Shown here: piece after piece, positions 1 through 11,431 of the stretch
Numbering within the stretch: position 1 is the stretch's first letter
Layout of the letters: each line of letters opens with the position of its first letter
NCBI GenBank assembly: GCA_963989385.1
Contig: OZ022502.1
Location: 15,487,001-15,551,000 of the forward strand
DNA length: 64,000 nt
Reading direction: 5' to 3'
Source of the DNA: Ctena decussata
Taxonomy: Eukaryota; Mollusca; Bivalvia; Lucinida; Lucinidae
Translations under genes and position numbers: made by a program
The notes under the pieces: model-generated
The model's input: only the letters and a program-made list of their open reading frames with translations
Databases searched by the model: none
What the model was told of the DNA's origin: nothing

Positions 1-322
1 TAAAACTGTTGGAGGAGTTGCGCACACAAGGTACCTACTACCTAGTCACTTTGATAGTAAAAACGCCTAAAAAATGACTAAGTTCAACTTGCGGAAAAAG
101 TGACAAAAAATAATCTCAGGATTATATCCAAACCACATGCATATCTTCAGACCATGACAAAGACACCTGTAAAGTTTGGAAAGAATCGGCATAAAACTGT
201 AGGAGGAGTTGCGCACACAAGGTACCTACTACTTTAGGGGGACGGAAAGACGGAAAGACGGATGGATGGACGGAATGCCAAAAACTATGTCCCTCCGCTT
301 TTCTTCAAAAAGGCGGGGGACA
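1..322 (+). mobile_element. Right end of a pearl-like (non-autonomous Helentron-type) element
   Basis: A core segment starting taaaactgt(t/a)ggaggagttg is present at 1 and again at 192, a tandem period of about 191 bp. It is followed by a gacgga/gatgga tract at 239-277 and then an imperfect hairpin at 289-322 with arms tgtccctccgc and gcgggggaca. Tandem core, then (ACGG)n, then terminal hairpin is the known plan of bivalve pearl elements. The left part lies outside the window. No coding capacity is visible. Confidence 0.7.
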
Positions 323-855
323 ATAAACCAAGACTTCACATGTTAATACGCGCTTCTCCTCCTGGAAGAGGAGAGATCTACAAACATGAAAAGTTTATGT
401 TTGAATTAGCAAATATTTATAGCAGGCGACTTTATTTCAGAGTTTACATCAAAGGAAACTAGAAATTTTGCGATGCAATTTTTCCTCTGCACTTAGGTAA
501 ACAAAGACTGCTGCATACGAAACATTGGTTAAACCTAAACTGGAGTGCATCATCCATTCAAAATCCTATCTTTAATCTCAGACTTAGCAGGTTCAGAAGG
601 TCTAGAGAACAGCAGCTTGGTGGACCTGTAGGCGATGGCGCAACACAACGGTGATATGCTTGATGAGTTGAAGTGGCCATCCCGGGAAGCTTGTTAGGAG
701 CAGACTTATTTTATCTTCTTCAAGATACACTCTGGTGCCATGTAACATGACAAACATAAATGTCTGACCCCAGATACAGTACTGGATATAGGACTGTTAC
801 AACTTACAGCACCACACAGCTCTCAATATCGTATAAGTCAGACGATTCCTGAGAA
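323..855. other. No gene or repeat recognised
   Basis: Ordinary AT-rich DNA with stops in all frames. One short kinesin-like peptide match near 581-600 was examined and not accepted. Confidence 0.5.
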
Positions 856-929
856 GCACTGTGGCTAAGTTGTTAGTGCAATTGACGCTGAAGTCAGACT
901 AGGTTGTGGGTTCGACCCCCACCCAGGGC
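856..929 (+). mobile_element. tRNA-derived SINE head
   Basis: A pol III box A-like segment (tggctaagttgttagtg, from 863) and a box B-like segment (gggttcgaccccca, 908-921) sit about 45 bp apart. The region resembles a tRNA body with degenerate stems, so it is read as a SINE promoter head rather than a functional tRNA gene. The body may continue to about 1200, but no second copy is in the window to fix its end. Confidence 0.6.
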
Positions 930-2684
930 AAAGTCTTCCTATGTCCAAATGCGTTTTTCTAGCATCATTTGCAGAGATGATGTCAATAAGTGTGTTGTCC
1001 TTTGGAGGCCCCCTGCGCTGCCAGGGAGAGTCATCCCCTGAGCAGGTTAAAGATCCCTATTGTAGCTACATATAGGCTTTCATCCTACAAAACTGGAATG
1101 TACACAAGAACACTGTCTGTGTCCCCCTTTGGGCTTAAGGTGTATCCCGGCTCAACCTATTTTCGACCACTGCCTAATTTTGACCACCTAAGACTTTGCC
1201 TCATAAAAATCTAAACAAGCTGAACTTTGCAGATGTGATGGTATCTTTGTTTACAGCAGAGACAGGCATGCTAGGCAGTGGTGTCTGTTTAGATTTGGTT
1301 GCTTAGTTTGAGCCATGAATAAGCATTGCAGTGAAGTACCCCTGTTTTCTTGAGGTTTTTCTTATTACCAAATTATCTGCTTGTTTCCATGGCTACTAAT
1401 TATACATGTTTGAAACTGTAGTCTTTGTTTATACATCTTTATGATTAAATGTATTTTCCGTGTCAACTGTTTCCCAACAGAACTGAAAAGCTTACCATGC
1501 AAATTTATTTTGAGGTAAAATATTTGGTTTACCGTGCTTATGGCGGTTTTCTTTATTTTCTCAGCTTTTTTAAATTGTTTATGTGTCAGAAATTGAAATA
1601 TTAAATGCCTCATCATGGTCATCATATTTCAATTCTCATATCGACGTTACCCCCGCACCTCAGCGGAACGTATCCATAGCCGCAGTAACGGGGCGCCGAG
1701 CGTCCGTCCATTAATGTCAATCGTTAGTCAGCCTCATCATGGTCTTCAACAGTTATCTTTTATACTAATGAGAGGCCTAGGTTTCCTTGTGTTGAAATGC
1801 ACTTACTTCATCTCTGTGGAGACTGCAAAAATTATTGTATACCATTAATATGAACTCTACCCCCAGTAATTCAACTGTTTATTCAGAGAACTGTACTTTA
1901 TGTATATTGACACAGTGTGTTGGACTTAATGCTTGTATCCAAAAGTAGTTTCTCTGTGTATTGTTTTTGTAAGGTGGTATTGACAGAGTAGAAACATTTA
2001 TAAAAAAAATTTCTTTTCGTCAGAAAATATTTACCCCAGGCGGTCAGATTTAGGTTGTTTATTATCAGAATGTCCTACCTCCGATAACTTCCGAAATGAA
2101 AGGCCTTGCTAAACCCAAATAAGGGAACTCAAAACTTCACTGTCCTGTATTTGTTGCTCATTGACTGAGGGACCATATAAGGCGATAATCATAAGAATTA
2201 ATTGAACTTGAAGGGTAATAAAATGAGACAAAATAATGCTTAAGCGGTCGAAAACTGGTTGTGCCAGGCTATGGAAGGTAGATAGATAGATCTATAGTCT
2301 AGTGATGCCCTTTTTCTGTTGAAGCAATAGAACGGCAAAAAAACATTCTACCAATAATAATAAAAGCTAATCAGTCGCCAGCTTTTTGAGAAAGCTGATA
2401 CTTGTATCCATTGGGCTCCAACCTTGATAATCACGAAAAAATATGACATGGAATATGAAATGTTGCATTTGACAACTTTGGCAGACGATTACTTACCAAC
2501 GCTGCCTCTCTAGTTATAGAAAAAGAAGAAACGATTAACATACGTTTTTGTGATAGAGAGCAACTGGAGAAGCTAAATTCTTTTCCAGAGAAGCAGCAGC
2601 TTTATGCAAGTTACGAAACAAGGCCATCTTGATGGTCACATTAATCTTGAATACCGGCTGCTAAAGGAGACGGTAATACAGTAG
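930..2684. other. No gene recognised; probable SINE body then AT-rich DNA
   Basis: The first 250 bp may be the body of the preceding SINE. The rest has only short reading frames with no recognisable domain and no paired splice sites that I could support. Confidence 0.4.
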
Positions 2685-2694
2685 GGAACCAGCG
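2685..2694 (+). repeat. Left target-site duplication of FB1
   Basis: ggaaccagcg directly precedes the ggggtgcctaaatacc terminus. The same 10 bases directly follow the other terminus at 7803-7812. Confidence 0.85.
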
Positions 2695-3515
2695 GGGGTG
2701 CCTAAATACCGGAAAGACCCGGAAAGATGCAAAAAGACGCGGAAAGACGCAAAAAGACCCGGAAAGACGCAAAAAGACGCAAAAAGATGGCAAAAAGACC
2801 CAGAAATGTAGCAAAAAGACCCCCTAACATATATTTGATTAGGTTTTTATCATCAATAAATAAATTACAAACAAAAAATACAAGAAAAAGGACGTATTTA
2901 ACCTTATTTTAAACTGATTTTTTTTTCATATATTTTTACTTTGAATACAAGTCTGTTAAATTTTGCTAAGACATACACAAATCATCAAACAAATCATCAT
3001 ATATTTCATATATACACGCTGATTCCCACTAATTAGTTTCCCTCTAAATAGTTTTTTTTACAAAATATTTTTTTGTTTGCGACAGCAAACTTGAAGACAA
3101 AAAGAGTTGGCAAAAAGACCAATCAATGCAGCAAAAAGACCAGCTAAATTTTGTTTAAATATGCAAACAGTGTTATGAAATAGTTAACATTTTTTTCCAA
3201 TATCATTTTTATATTACATGTATTTTCAACAACGAAGTAAAATGACAATAAGATCCAGTAGAGAAACACTTGCAAAAAAAGACTAGAGACACGGCAAAAA
3301 AGTCCATTGAAAACAGCAAAAAGGCACATAGCCGGACGGCAAAAAGACCCTTAAAAGCAACAAAAAGACCAACCAAATTGTGTTAAGATATAGAAATAGT
3401 AATGTGTATGAATCATTTGCTTCACTTTATTATTTACAAATGAAGATTATTCAAATTTACTTATCAAAAAGACCGAAAAAATGCAGCAATAAGACTAAAA
3501 AAGACTTAGAAAAGA
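2695..3515 (+). repeat. FB1 left arm, tandem gcaaaaagac units
   Basis: Dense ggaaagacgc / gcaaaaagac units fill 2708-2822. Dispersed caaaaagac(c/t) units continue through 3100-3375 and 3460-3515, separated by AT-rich spacers. All point the same way, opposite to the right arm. Confidence 0.8.
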
Positions 3516-3640
3516 TAAACATGTAAAGGTTCTGTTTTTCAACGCGTAAAAGATAGCATATTCTTCTTTGCCCTGTCACGTCGGCCTACATGAAAAATCT
3601 CACTGAATTCTGAATATGCAGTGTCCAGTTGGTACTGCGT
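3359..3640 (+). repeat. Internal direct repeat of FB1, copy 1
   Basis: A block starting near aaccaaatt and ending around the ccctgtcacgtcgg motif recurs diverged at 4802-5060, in the same order. Both contain caaaaagac arm units, so they look like duplicated arm segments. Confidence 0.65.
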
Positions 3641-3750
3641 GGAGGTGTGACTAGAACTTATTGTAAGGAAACTATATTTTTCTTTCTTTTTTCTACAAGA
3701 GAGAGAGAGAGAAAAGCAAAGACCATGAGAGGTTAGTGGACTATTCCACC

Positions 3751-4015
3751 TAACAGAACGAACAGGTTCATTTCCAAGTCATGAGATCGTTCATTCAAGG
3801 CAAACAGAGTAGACCTAAATAAGCAACTGTTCTATGCGGCGCTGAGTCTACAGTGTTTTGCCAAGTGGACTAGCCCCCTCCCCCTCCTCCCGCCCTACCC
3901 CAAACAGAACGGACAGGTTCATTTCTAAGTTATAAAACTGTTCAGTAAAGGCGCAGAGTGTAGACCTAAATAAGAAACTGCGCTATGCGGCGCCTGATCA
4001 GGGTCTGCAATGTTT
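3751..4015 (+). repeat. Tandem duplication, unit about 150 bp
   Basis: The segment from acaggttcattt through tagacctaaataag and ctatgcggcgc appears twice (about 3762-3845 and 3912-3995) with moderate divergence. Confidence 0.7.
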
Positions 4016-4170
4016 CCTTAGGCTTGCCTTCATAAATAGCTAGACATTATTGCGAATATTCGAATATAAGGCTCATTTTTTCTGCCAAGTGTAAATTAAG
4101 ATATTTAAGATAACGTCCTTGAATCTCCGCATTGCCGCATTCAAACATTTAAAACGTATTACAAGCAGCT

Positions 4171-4312
4171 CCCAGCGGGCATACATCATTGACACAAAAT
4201 TGAATCAACGTTGAATCAATGTTATACACATCGTAGACACAACATTGAATCAACATTGATTCAACGTTCTAACGTTGATTCAATATTGTGTCAACAATGT
4301 ATGCCTGCTGGG
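4171..4312. mobile_element. Palindromic MITE with cccagcgggca ends
   Basis: The left end cccagcgggcatac and right end gtatgcctgctggg are inverted repeats. The body is built from ttgattcaacgttg-like words in both orientations, so the whole 142 bp can fold back. This end motif is widespread in animal MITEs. It is nested inside FB1. Confidence 0.8.
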
Positions 4313-4451
4313 AGATTGTCGAACTGTCAAACTTATATTTTGACTAAAAGAGATGATTTAAGGATGATTTTCCATATTGACCCACAACATATTTTGTGGG
4401 TAATCAAAAGAAGCAGAATCAGCACAACATATAGAGAAAATGATCATCAAA

Positions 4452-4556
4452 TCCCAGCAGGCATATGACGTCAAAATAACGTCGTATTGACATCGATGCA
4501 ACGTGATGACGTCGCATTGACGGCGATTTGACGTCATTTCGACGTATTGTGCCTGG
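4452..4556. mobile_element. MITE of the same end family with gacgtc words
   Basis: It begins tcccagcaggcatatgacgt and ends at a decayed gtgcctgg. The body repeats the palindromic word tgacgtc in place of the ttgattcaa words of the neighbour at 4171, so the ends are shared while the internal words differ. Confidence 0.7.
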
Positions 4557-4801
4557 TAAGAATAATCCCCTACTATTTTCCGCTGTACAGTGGTTCAAAT
4601 AGCCTACTGTTTACTTTAGTGGGTTGCTTTTCGCGCTCGTGGAGTCCTTGATGTCTCAGACCGCCTTCTCTTCATCTGGTTTGGTTCTTTCCAGCGGTTG
4701 GTGTTGTGTTGCCAAAATGAACACTTTACCAGTGGCAGTCACTCTAGTTTTATATGTCAGAAACTGAAAGCAAATCACAAAATAAATCCTTTAAGCTCTA
4801 T

Positions 4802-5060
4802 ATGAACCAAATTCTGTTAAAATATAGAAATAGTTAATGTGAATTAGTTATTTGTATCGCTTCATTATTTACAAATATCCAGGTTTAGTTGCCAAAAGAC
4901 AGCAAAAATGGAACAAAAAAAGGCAAAAAGACCAATATGCAAAGGTTTCAGTATTTCATGATCTTCTTAAACGGGTGAAAGATAGTAGCATATACTTCCT
5001 CGCCCTGTCACGTCGGTCTGCATTTATAAAATCTCTGTGAGTTCTGAATATGCAGTTTCC
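4802..5060 (+). repeat. Internal direct repeat of FB1, copy 2
   Basis: Diverged copy of 3359-3640. It shares aaccaaatt, tatagaaatagt, the gaaagatag word and ccctgtcacgtcgg in the same order. Confidence 0.65.
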
Positions 5061-5640
5061 AGTTGGTACTCAGTTTTTGGGACAGGTTTGGCCATTAAAA
5101 CAGGAAAAATATTTATGTATTCAAATCATTTTGATCACGGTCTGCATTATCTGGTGTTTAGTAAACTTTTTTTGATATACAGACCAGAAAAACTCTTACT
5201 GAATTATCGACACACGTATCGATTAGATTAGGTGTGATTATATCGATTATGTTTGGCGTGATCGATTACTCAAAGGTGTGATGTTGTTTCTGCGAAAAAA
5301 GGTGCCTTTAATGCAATTATTACAGCCTTAAGCGCTTAAACGCTTTAATTGTTTTACTTTAAGAAAACACTTTTGAGACATAAAAAAAGACAAAAAAACA
5401 CATAAATAAATAAATAATTGAAATAAAATAATAAAAATAAATAAAATTAAAGTAATTATCCGCGAGAAGTCACATGAAAAAGAAAGTGCGTGCGCAGAAC
5501 CAGACCAGTGACAGCCGTGTGCTTATCTGTATATGCGCACTGGGCTTATATTTTAATGAATGTTGTAGGTGGGCGCGGCAAATATATAATGTCAATAAAA
5601 ATTATAAAATGAAAAATAATATTCGAATCCTGAAAATATG

Positions 5641-5860
5641 TATTCATGCCTGACAAGAACGGGGTTCATCTGCACAGAGTATTTTATTATAACTTCCTCA
5701 ACATCTTAGAATGACTGAAATACTGTTGTGAAAAAATTGTTTAAACGTTTAAACATGTATTCATGCCTGACAAGAACGGGGTTCTACTGCACAAAGTATT
5801 TTATTATAACTTCCTCAACATCTCAGAATTACTGAAATACTGTTGTGAAAAATCGTTTCA
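5641..5860 (+). repeat. Tandem duplication, unit 117 bp
   Basis: The segment from tattcatgcctgacaagaac to tactgttgtgaaaaa is present twice, offset by 117 bp, with only a few differences. This suggests a recent duplication. Confidence 0.8.
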
Positions 5861-5931
5861 ACGCAAAAGGCATCCATCTATCAAAATGGTTTCGGACATA
5901 ATATGTGCTTGTCTTGGCACACGCCATTCGA

Positions 5932-5985
5932 TGATAATAATAATAATAATAATAATAATAAAACATAATAATAACAATAATGTGC
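5932..5985 (+). repeat. (AAT)n microsatellite
   Basis: Near-perfect taa repeats at 5934-5961 continue as interrupted units to about 5985. It directly precedes a MITE. Confidence 0.9.
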
Positions 5986-6016
5986 ATTTGTGAACAAACA
6001 TGCAACATATCACATA

Positions 6017-6230
6017 TGAGCCGCGACACAACAAAACCAACAAAGTGGTTGTGTGCCCAGCGTAGATTCAGATCAGCCTGGGCATCGGCCCAGTCTGATC
6101 AGAGTCTTCGCTGTCCGCATGGCGGTAGCTTAGACCCTTGGCTACCCTTTAAGTGCTTAGCGATACCCAGGCTGATATGAGTCTGCGCTGGCCGCATAAC
6201 AACTCTGCTGGTTTTCTCGTGTCGTGGTTT
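6017..6230. mobile_element. MITE-G copy 1 (tgagccgcgacac ends)
   Basis: The left end tgagccgcgacac and right end gtgtcgtggtt are inverted, with TA directly outside each end, consistent with a TA target duplication as in Tc1/mariner-type MITEs. The body contains inverted cagatcagcctgggc and cccaggctgat words. Other copies: 9896-10129, 29514-29752, 35814-36027 and a fragment at 39481. Confidence 0.85.
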
Positions 6231-6239
6231 ATGCATGTG

Positions 6240-7802
6240 GGTTGGTCTTTTTGCTGACTTTATAGGTATTTTTGCCGTCTCTCTTTTATAGCCTTCTCGG
6301 CGCGAAATAGCATTTTTGTGTTGCTGTGCCGTAAAACCCATTTCACTCACTCACTTTTTGCTCTTTGCTGACTCTTTTGCACAGTTTGTCTTCGCTTCTC
6401 GTCCTTTTCCTGAAGAATGTAATACTAGAGCATGAAATTGTTATTAGATAATACTGATTCTGAACTTTTAATTATTTTGGTTGATCTTTTTGCTGCCATT
6501 ATAGGTCTTTTTGCCATCTTTTGCCGTCTCTCTGCGTCTTTTTGCCGTCTCCCTGCGTCTTTTTGCCATTTCTGCGTCTTTTTGCCGTCTCTCTGCGTCC
6601 TTTTGCTGTTTCTCTGCGTCTTTATGCCGTCCCTCTGCGTCTTTTTGTCGCTCTCTGCGTCTTTTTGCTGTTTCTCTGCGTCTTTATGCCGTCTCTCTGC
6701 GTCTTTTTGTCGCTCTCTGCGTCTTTTTGCTGTTTCTCTGCGTCTTTATGCCGTCTCTCTGCGTCCTTTTGTCGTCCCTCTGCGTCTTTTTGCTATTTCT
6801 CTGCGTCTTTTTGTCGTCTCTCTGCGTCTTTTTGCTATTTCTCTGCGTCTTTATGCCGTCTCTCTGCGTCTTTTTGCCGCTTTCTGCGTCTTTTTGCTGT
6901 TTCTCTGCGTCTTTATGCCGTCTCTCTACGGTTTTTTGCGGCTCTCTGCGTCTCTTCGCCGTCTCTCTGCGTCTTTTTGCTGTCTCTGCGTCTTTTTGCC
7001 GTCTCTCTGCGTCTTTTTGCTGTTTCCCTGCGTCTTTTTGCCGTCGCTCTGCACCTTCTTGGTAGTATCTAATATAGAAATGAAAGATTTTGGAAAATAT
7101 TCAAAAAAAAAATAAATATATTCATATATTTTTTTCTGAATTTTAAACTATTTTAGTCGCTCTTTTTGCTGACTTTATCGGTCTATTTGCTAAGTCTCTG
7201 CTCCTTTTTGCCGTCTCCAATGGACTTTTTGTCCTCGCTCTGAGCATTTGTTCTGTAGAGTCCAACACTAGAAACGATAATGAAAGACATTCATACATGT
7301 ATATTTTTTTACAGTTCAAGAGAATTATTTTGGTTGGTCTTTTTCCTGTCATGAAAGTTTTTTTTTTTTTTTTTTTTGTCATTTGTCATCACTGCGTCTT
7401 TTCGCTGTCTCCTTTGGACCATTTTGCCGCTGATTTGAGCGTCTTTTTTCTATAGTATGTAAAAATAAAATATTGCAAAAGGTTTAAATAATACTCCATA
7501 CCTTTTTTTTCAAATCTTAATACAAATTGGGTGGTCTTTTTACTGCTTACATAGGCCTGTATTGGTAAAAATCAATTAAGCACAAGGTTTGGGGGGGCCT
7601 CCTGCTTGCATTATGGAGTACCACATTGGTAAGCCATTTTTTTGAAAACTAAAACATAGTACATTATATTTTGGGGGGTCTTTTTGCCGTCTTTTTGCGT
7701 CTTTCCGTGTCTTTTTGCGTCTTTTTGCGCCTTTCCGGGTCTTTTTGCGTCTTTCCGGGTCTTTTTGCGTCTTTCCGGGTCTTTCCGGTATTTAGGTACC
7801 CC
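6240..7802 (-). repeat. FB1 right arm
   Basis: ctttttgc units in the opposite orientation to the left arm occur at 6245-6270, 6482-7065, 7155-7240, 7338-7440, 7530-7550 and densely at 7678-7790. They are separated by AT-rich spacers that each look like diverged copies of one higher-order unit. The arm ends at the ggtacccc terminus. Confidence 0.8.
6482..7065 (+). repeat. 21-bp minisatellite within FB1 right arm
   Basis: About 27 units of roughly 21 bp have the form tctttttgcc + gtctctctgcg, with ctgttt and tcg variants and a few 19-20 bp units. Because 21 is a multiple of three, all three plus frames stay open. This explains the long frames of 183-227 codons reading a LRLFAVS-type heptad. 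Nothing indicates translation. Confidence 0.9.
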
Positions 7803-7812
7803 GGAACCAGCG
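7803..7812 (+). repeat. Right target-site duplication of FB1
   Basis: ggaaccagcg immediately follows the ggtacccc terminus and is identical to 2685-2694. Confidence 0.85.
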
Positions 7813-8123
7813 ATGTTGACAAGGGAGTAAACAATTTTAGATGGTACATAATTTTCAAGTTTCTTGGTTTAAAAAAGTATCATTATTTTAGACATTATTA
7901 AAATTAGATATTTAACCGAAATAATGTGATGAACTGTCACAAAAATAAATATTGATCGATGATAAGAATAATTATCGGATTACTGCTGTGAATCAAACTG
8001 ATAGGTCCCAATATTCCCCCCCGTTTATGGGTAAAACCCCACACCTTACTTACTGTTGTTTTTCGCAGGGTCTCCCGTATGAGGAGTGCTTTACTTGGTA
8101 AACAAGTAAATGGCTTCAAACGG

Positions 8124-8207
8124 TACCCTACCCTACCCTACCCTACCCTACCCTACCCTACCCTACCCTACCCTACCCTACCCTACCCTACCCTACCCTA
8201 CCCTACC
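8124..8207 (+). repeat. (TACCC)n pentanucleotide array
   Basis: About 17 perfect ccctac units. It superficially recalls a telomere, but the unit is 5 bp and lacks the TTAGGG word. Confidence 0.95.
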
Positions 8208-8459
8208 TTCGTATACTGCCTACGCCCTCGCGAGCATTCTTGGCAGGGTCTGCGCGTCATGTTGTGAAAAAGGGTTGATTAAAAGCATGACAGTGAGGTA
8301 ATATAAAGATGACAGGTTAAAATATAGTGCGAAAAGGATGAGAGCCATAAAAAACACATCATCATGGACTGATCAAAAAAAGAAAAGAAAAGAAAACTGG
8401 GATAGGGTCTAAAAACAGATAAAAGCCTGGGTAAAAACAAGCATTTTATGTTTAGGGTT

Positions 8460-8945
8460 TGGGATGCTGCAACTCTCCAACCGCGGTCTTGAACAAGTCA
8501 AGACTTGGAGAAGTTGCAAGGGTACCACTGGACAATGGCCAGGGGAAAGAAGGAATATTTATAGGAATCCTTGCCAGTTTGAATTTGACGAAACGTCATA
8601 GAATCACGGGAAGTATCTGGATATCCTATGGGTGGGCTGTATGTATTCGGGTAAGGGGACGGCAACAATGCCATTTACAATTTTGTAAAAGAGACAGAGA
8701 CGGGCCTCATTTCGTCTCTCTTCTAATGTCTGCCAGCCCAACTGCTGCAACAATGAAGTGACGCTAGTTGTTCTGTCGTAATCACTCATGGTCCAGCGTG
8801 CAACACGCCGCTGAACCATTTCAATTTTGTGGGTCTTATCTGTGTGTCGCAAAAATTTCGTCCTCAAGTTACAGTAAACATCAGTACCACAAATCAATGT
8901 TCGATAGCGCAACAAATGAGAGACAGAGAGATCATTAAATGACAC
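8460..8945 (-). pseudogene. LINE remnant, C-terminal part of the ORF2-like protein
   Basis: Read on the minus strand from 8945, 113 codons contain KIEMVQRRVARW, SVTSLLQQLGWQTLEERR and ARLCLFYKIVNGIVAVPLP. These are the conserved words just downstream of the reverse transcriptase domain in CR1/Jockey-type LINEs. After a stop near 8604 the related frame resumes with remnants of the FFPLAxVQW segment down to 8460, so at least one frameshift has occurred. The RT and endonuclease domains are missing (5' truncation). Dead copy. Confidence 0.85.
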
Positions 8946-9000
8946 AAAGTCCTGGTTTGAGGGGGCAAGTGTTTTTGGACCGTGACTGTTTCACGTTTTT

Positions 9001-9004
<4 letters not shown>

Positions 9005-9072
<68 letters not shown>
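9005..9072 (+). repeat. (CA)n microsatellite
   Basis: Nearly uninterrupted ca repeats with a single t interruption. Confidence 0.95.
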
Positions 9073-9074
<2 letters not shown>

Positions 9075-9895
9075 ATATTACCTATTTTTGGTCAGACCGA
9101 CGTCAATCAAACCTGTAACAAACACAAAGAACACTTTCTTATTGTAACAGGTTAATTAAACATGGTCTGTTTAAACTTTATCTGCATTTCTTGCACTGTC
9201 TTCTGCATATGGCCATCCAGAAATCTGTTTGTTAGATGTAAAATAAATATAACTGTTAATAATATTAATTGGGCTTCTGAGGGGCGGAGTCTGGGGGCGC
9301 AGCTCCCAGAAGCCACAGTAGTTTTGCTGATGAAAGGGCACCTGGACAGCTGATATCACAAACGCAGGCATTGAATTTAATTGAGAACAAAATCATCTAT
9401 GCGACATGATTTTGTAGACATTTTCATACTGTTCTTCTAGCAAATCAATGAAAAGATGTTTTGTTGGATATGAAGCTGTCCAAGTTTTTGTGTCATTTTC
9501 CATAATTGTTTTTAAGTTTTGAGTATGAAAGAAAAGAGACTGAAATTTTAGTCTTCGCCCCCAGAAGCTGAGGCGTTTTTAAAAATGAAGACTGATGGAA
9601 GAATTCTGCCCCAATATGTCTAATAAAATATATGACCCCACCTCCCCTGCTCCGAGACTTATTGATTTCCGACCCCTCAGTACATCACCAAAAAAAATTG
9701 CGACCCCCACCTAAATGTACTCGCCCTCCACCTGATAATAAATGACTTGTCTCTAATCACGAGCACCCGATCATACCTCTGTTTTGGGGTCCGTGTCTGT
9801 GTATCTAAATTTTTCAGATGTGTCAATGTTTCTATGGTTTTATACGAGTTCGGACTTATGATTTGTGTATTTTGACGAATTCTTCTTTCATAACT
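9073..9895. other. No gene; traces of a gcccccagaagc-type repeat
   Basis: gggggcgcagctcccagaagcc near 9293 and cgcccccagaagctg near 9549 are related GC-rich words also known from molluscan interspersed repeats. The rest is unremarkable. Confidence 0.4.
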
Positions 9896-10129
9896 GAGCC
9901 TAGACACAAGAAAACCAACAAAGTGGTTGTGCGCCCAGCGCAGATTCAGATCAGCCTGGGCGTCCGCCCAGTCTGATCAGAGTCTTAGCTGTCCGCATGG
10001 AGGTAGCTTGGACCCTAAGCTACCCTATAAGCGCTTAGCGAAGAGTCTGATCAGACTGGGCGGATGGGCGCACGCTGATCTGAATGGGCGCACAACCACA
10101 TTGTTGGTGTTTTCTCGTGTCGCGGCTCA
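9896..10129. mobile_element. MITE-G copy 2
   Basis: The left end is damaged (gagcctagacac) and the right end is intact (gtgtcgcggctca). The body has cagatcagcctgggc and the inverted tctgatcag words shared with copy 1. Confidence 0.8.
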
Positions 10130-11169
10130 ATTCTTGATTACAAGCATGGAATACTATGTATTGTTGTTGTTGTAGAGGGCTCCTGCCTATTCAGGCTTTA
10201 CAGCTTGTTCTCAAGCTGAATCATTCGAGCATTGCCATATAAAATGCTGATAAAAGCGTATACTCACCATATATCAAGAAGCAAGAGATAGCCCAGCATT
10301 TTTTGACAAATTCATTCGAGGGGCGTTTCAGAAATACTGTAAATAATCTCTGAGTATCCTACTGATCGATTTTAACATTGGTTTTATATACGTATCATTT
10401 TAAAGCTGACTTCAAGTGCGTTGTTGGGTTACATGTAAATAGATTGCCTGTAGGATTTTTAGCCTAAATCACACTCGTATGCGTAATAACATAGCTTAAC
10501 GATCTTAGCAAAACAGCCTTCTTGAACGTACTTTAACGTACGTTGATGTACTTTAACGTACTTTATTGCCGTGCCTGTATATTTTGTTAACTGTAACGAC
10601 CACCACGTTGCAGCACGCTGTAGTATGTTACCCACTATGCCAAAGAACGTTACTTATTACTGAAACCAGCTTAGATGAAACACAAAACAACTAATTTGAA
10701 CGGCCACATTGATTAATACATGGTAAAGTACAACTTGTAGATACAACTTGTAAATTTCAGCTTTTTCAGGCGCGTTTGTACATCTTTGACTCCGCATCAC
10801 CTCTTGACCGGTTGCGTGCGGAATGTACAGAGGGTTCGAACTTACTTGGATGGTTGAGGCGTTTCTTGAAGCTGTTAAGGGAGGACGCCTGAACTACACT
10901 CGCTAGTAAGCCGTTCCGCGTATCAACCACACGGTTGCTATATACACCTTTTACGGATATACAGTCTGGACTGCCGTTTAAACAGTTTGTATTGGTGTCT
11001 TCTATTGGTGTCTTCTAGTAAACTTAGAACAGGTCCCGGTCGAAAAAGACCTTTGAGTCTATCTTGACAGCAAACTGTCTATCAGAGATCATATTACAAA
11101 GAAAGTTAACATTTCAAATAGAAATTTTAATACATATGGGTAAAGAAATGTTTACAACTATTTCAATCT
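10130..11169. other. No gene or repeat recognised
   Basis: Non-coding in all frames. A short internal repeat of actttaacgtac lies at 10530-10565. Nothing else stands out. Confidence 0.4.
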
Positions 11170-11425
11170 TAATTTCGACCGCATTTAGAATATGGTTCCG
11201 CATTTAAAAAACAGCAAATACAAACAGAAAATTCCAACGTTGTGCAACCAGATTAGTAAAATCGTTACAAGGAAACCCTTACTCCGAACGTCTTTGAACC
11301 ATTGGATTTCCCTCATTGGAAAATTGAGAAATGATATGTTCCAGGTCCTTAAGATTATCATGGGTATAGATACCTTAGACAAACATAAGTTGTTTGCAGT
11401 AAATACTTAATCAAGAACTGGCTGG
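11170..11425 (+). pseudogene. LINE remnant, segment after the RT domain
   Basis: Across two plus frames the words CATRLVKSLQGNPYSERL and LRNDMFQVLKIIMGIDTLDK can be read. They match the region just after the RT domain in CR1-like LINEs (pattern RxATRLV...PYxERL...RRxRNDMIQVxKI). Frameshifts and stops separate them. It lies immediately beside, and points toward, the minus-strand LINE body at 11432-13010. Confidence 0.75.
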
Positions 11426-11431
11426 CCGTAG

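Larger units (their letters stand above)
2695..7802. mobile_element. FB1: 5.1 kb foldback-type DNA transposon, non-autonomous
   Basis: The ends are inverted copies of each other: ggggtgcctaaataccgg on the left, and ggggtacctaaataccgg when the right end is read on the minus strand. The similarity continues for about 125 bp through tandem ggaaagac / gcaaaaagac units. A perfect 10-bp direct repeat flanks both ends. Inverted arms made of short tandem repeats are the hallmark of Drosophila FB-type elements; a 9-11 bp duplication is usual for Mutator-like elements. No transposase reading frame lies inside. The interior instead carries nested MITEs, duplications and a microsatellite. Superfamily assignment is open. 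Confidence 0.85.

Noticed and set aside
581..640. Kinesin-like DLAGSEG peptide
   Set aside because: Only one short motif matches, followed by a stop within about 12 codons; no other motor motif or splice context nearby.
6432..7115. Open frames of 183-227 codons in all three plus frames
   Set aside because: They are produced by a 21-bp minisatellite (a multiple of three) in the FB1 arm; the translation is a bare heptad repeat with no domain.
8124..8207. Possible telomeric repeat
   Set aside because: The unit is TACCC, not CCCTAA, and the array is only 84 bp inside repeat-rich DNA.
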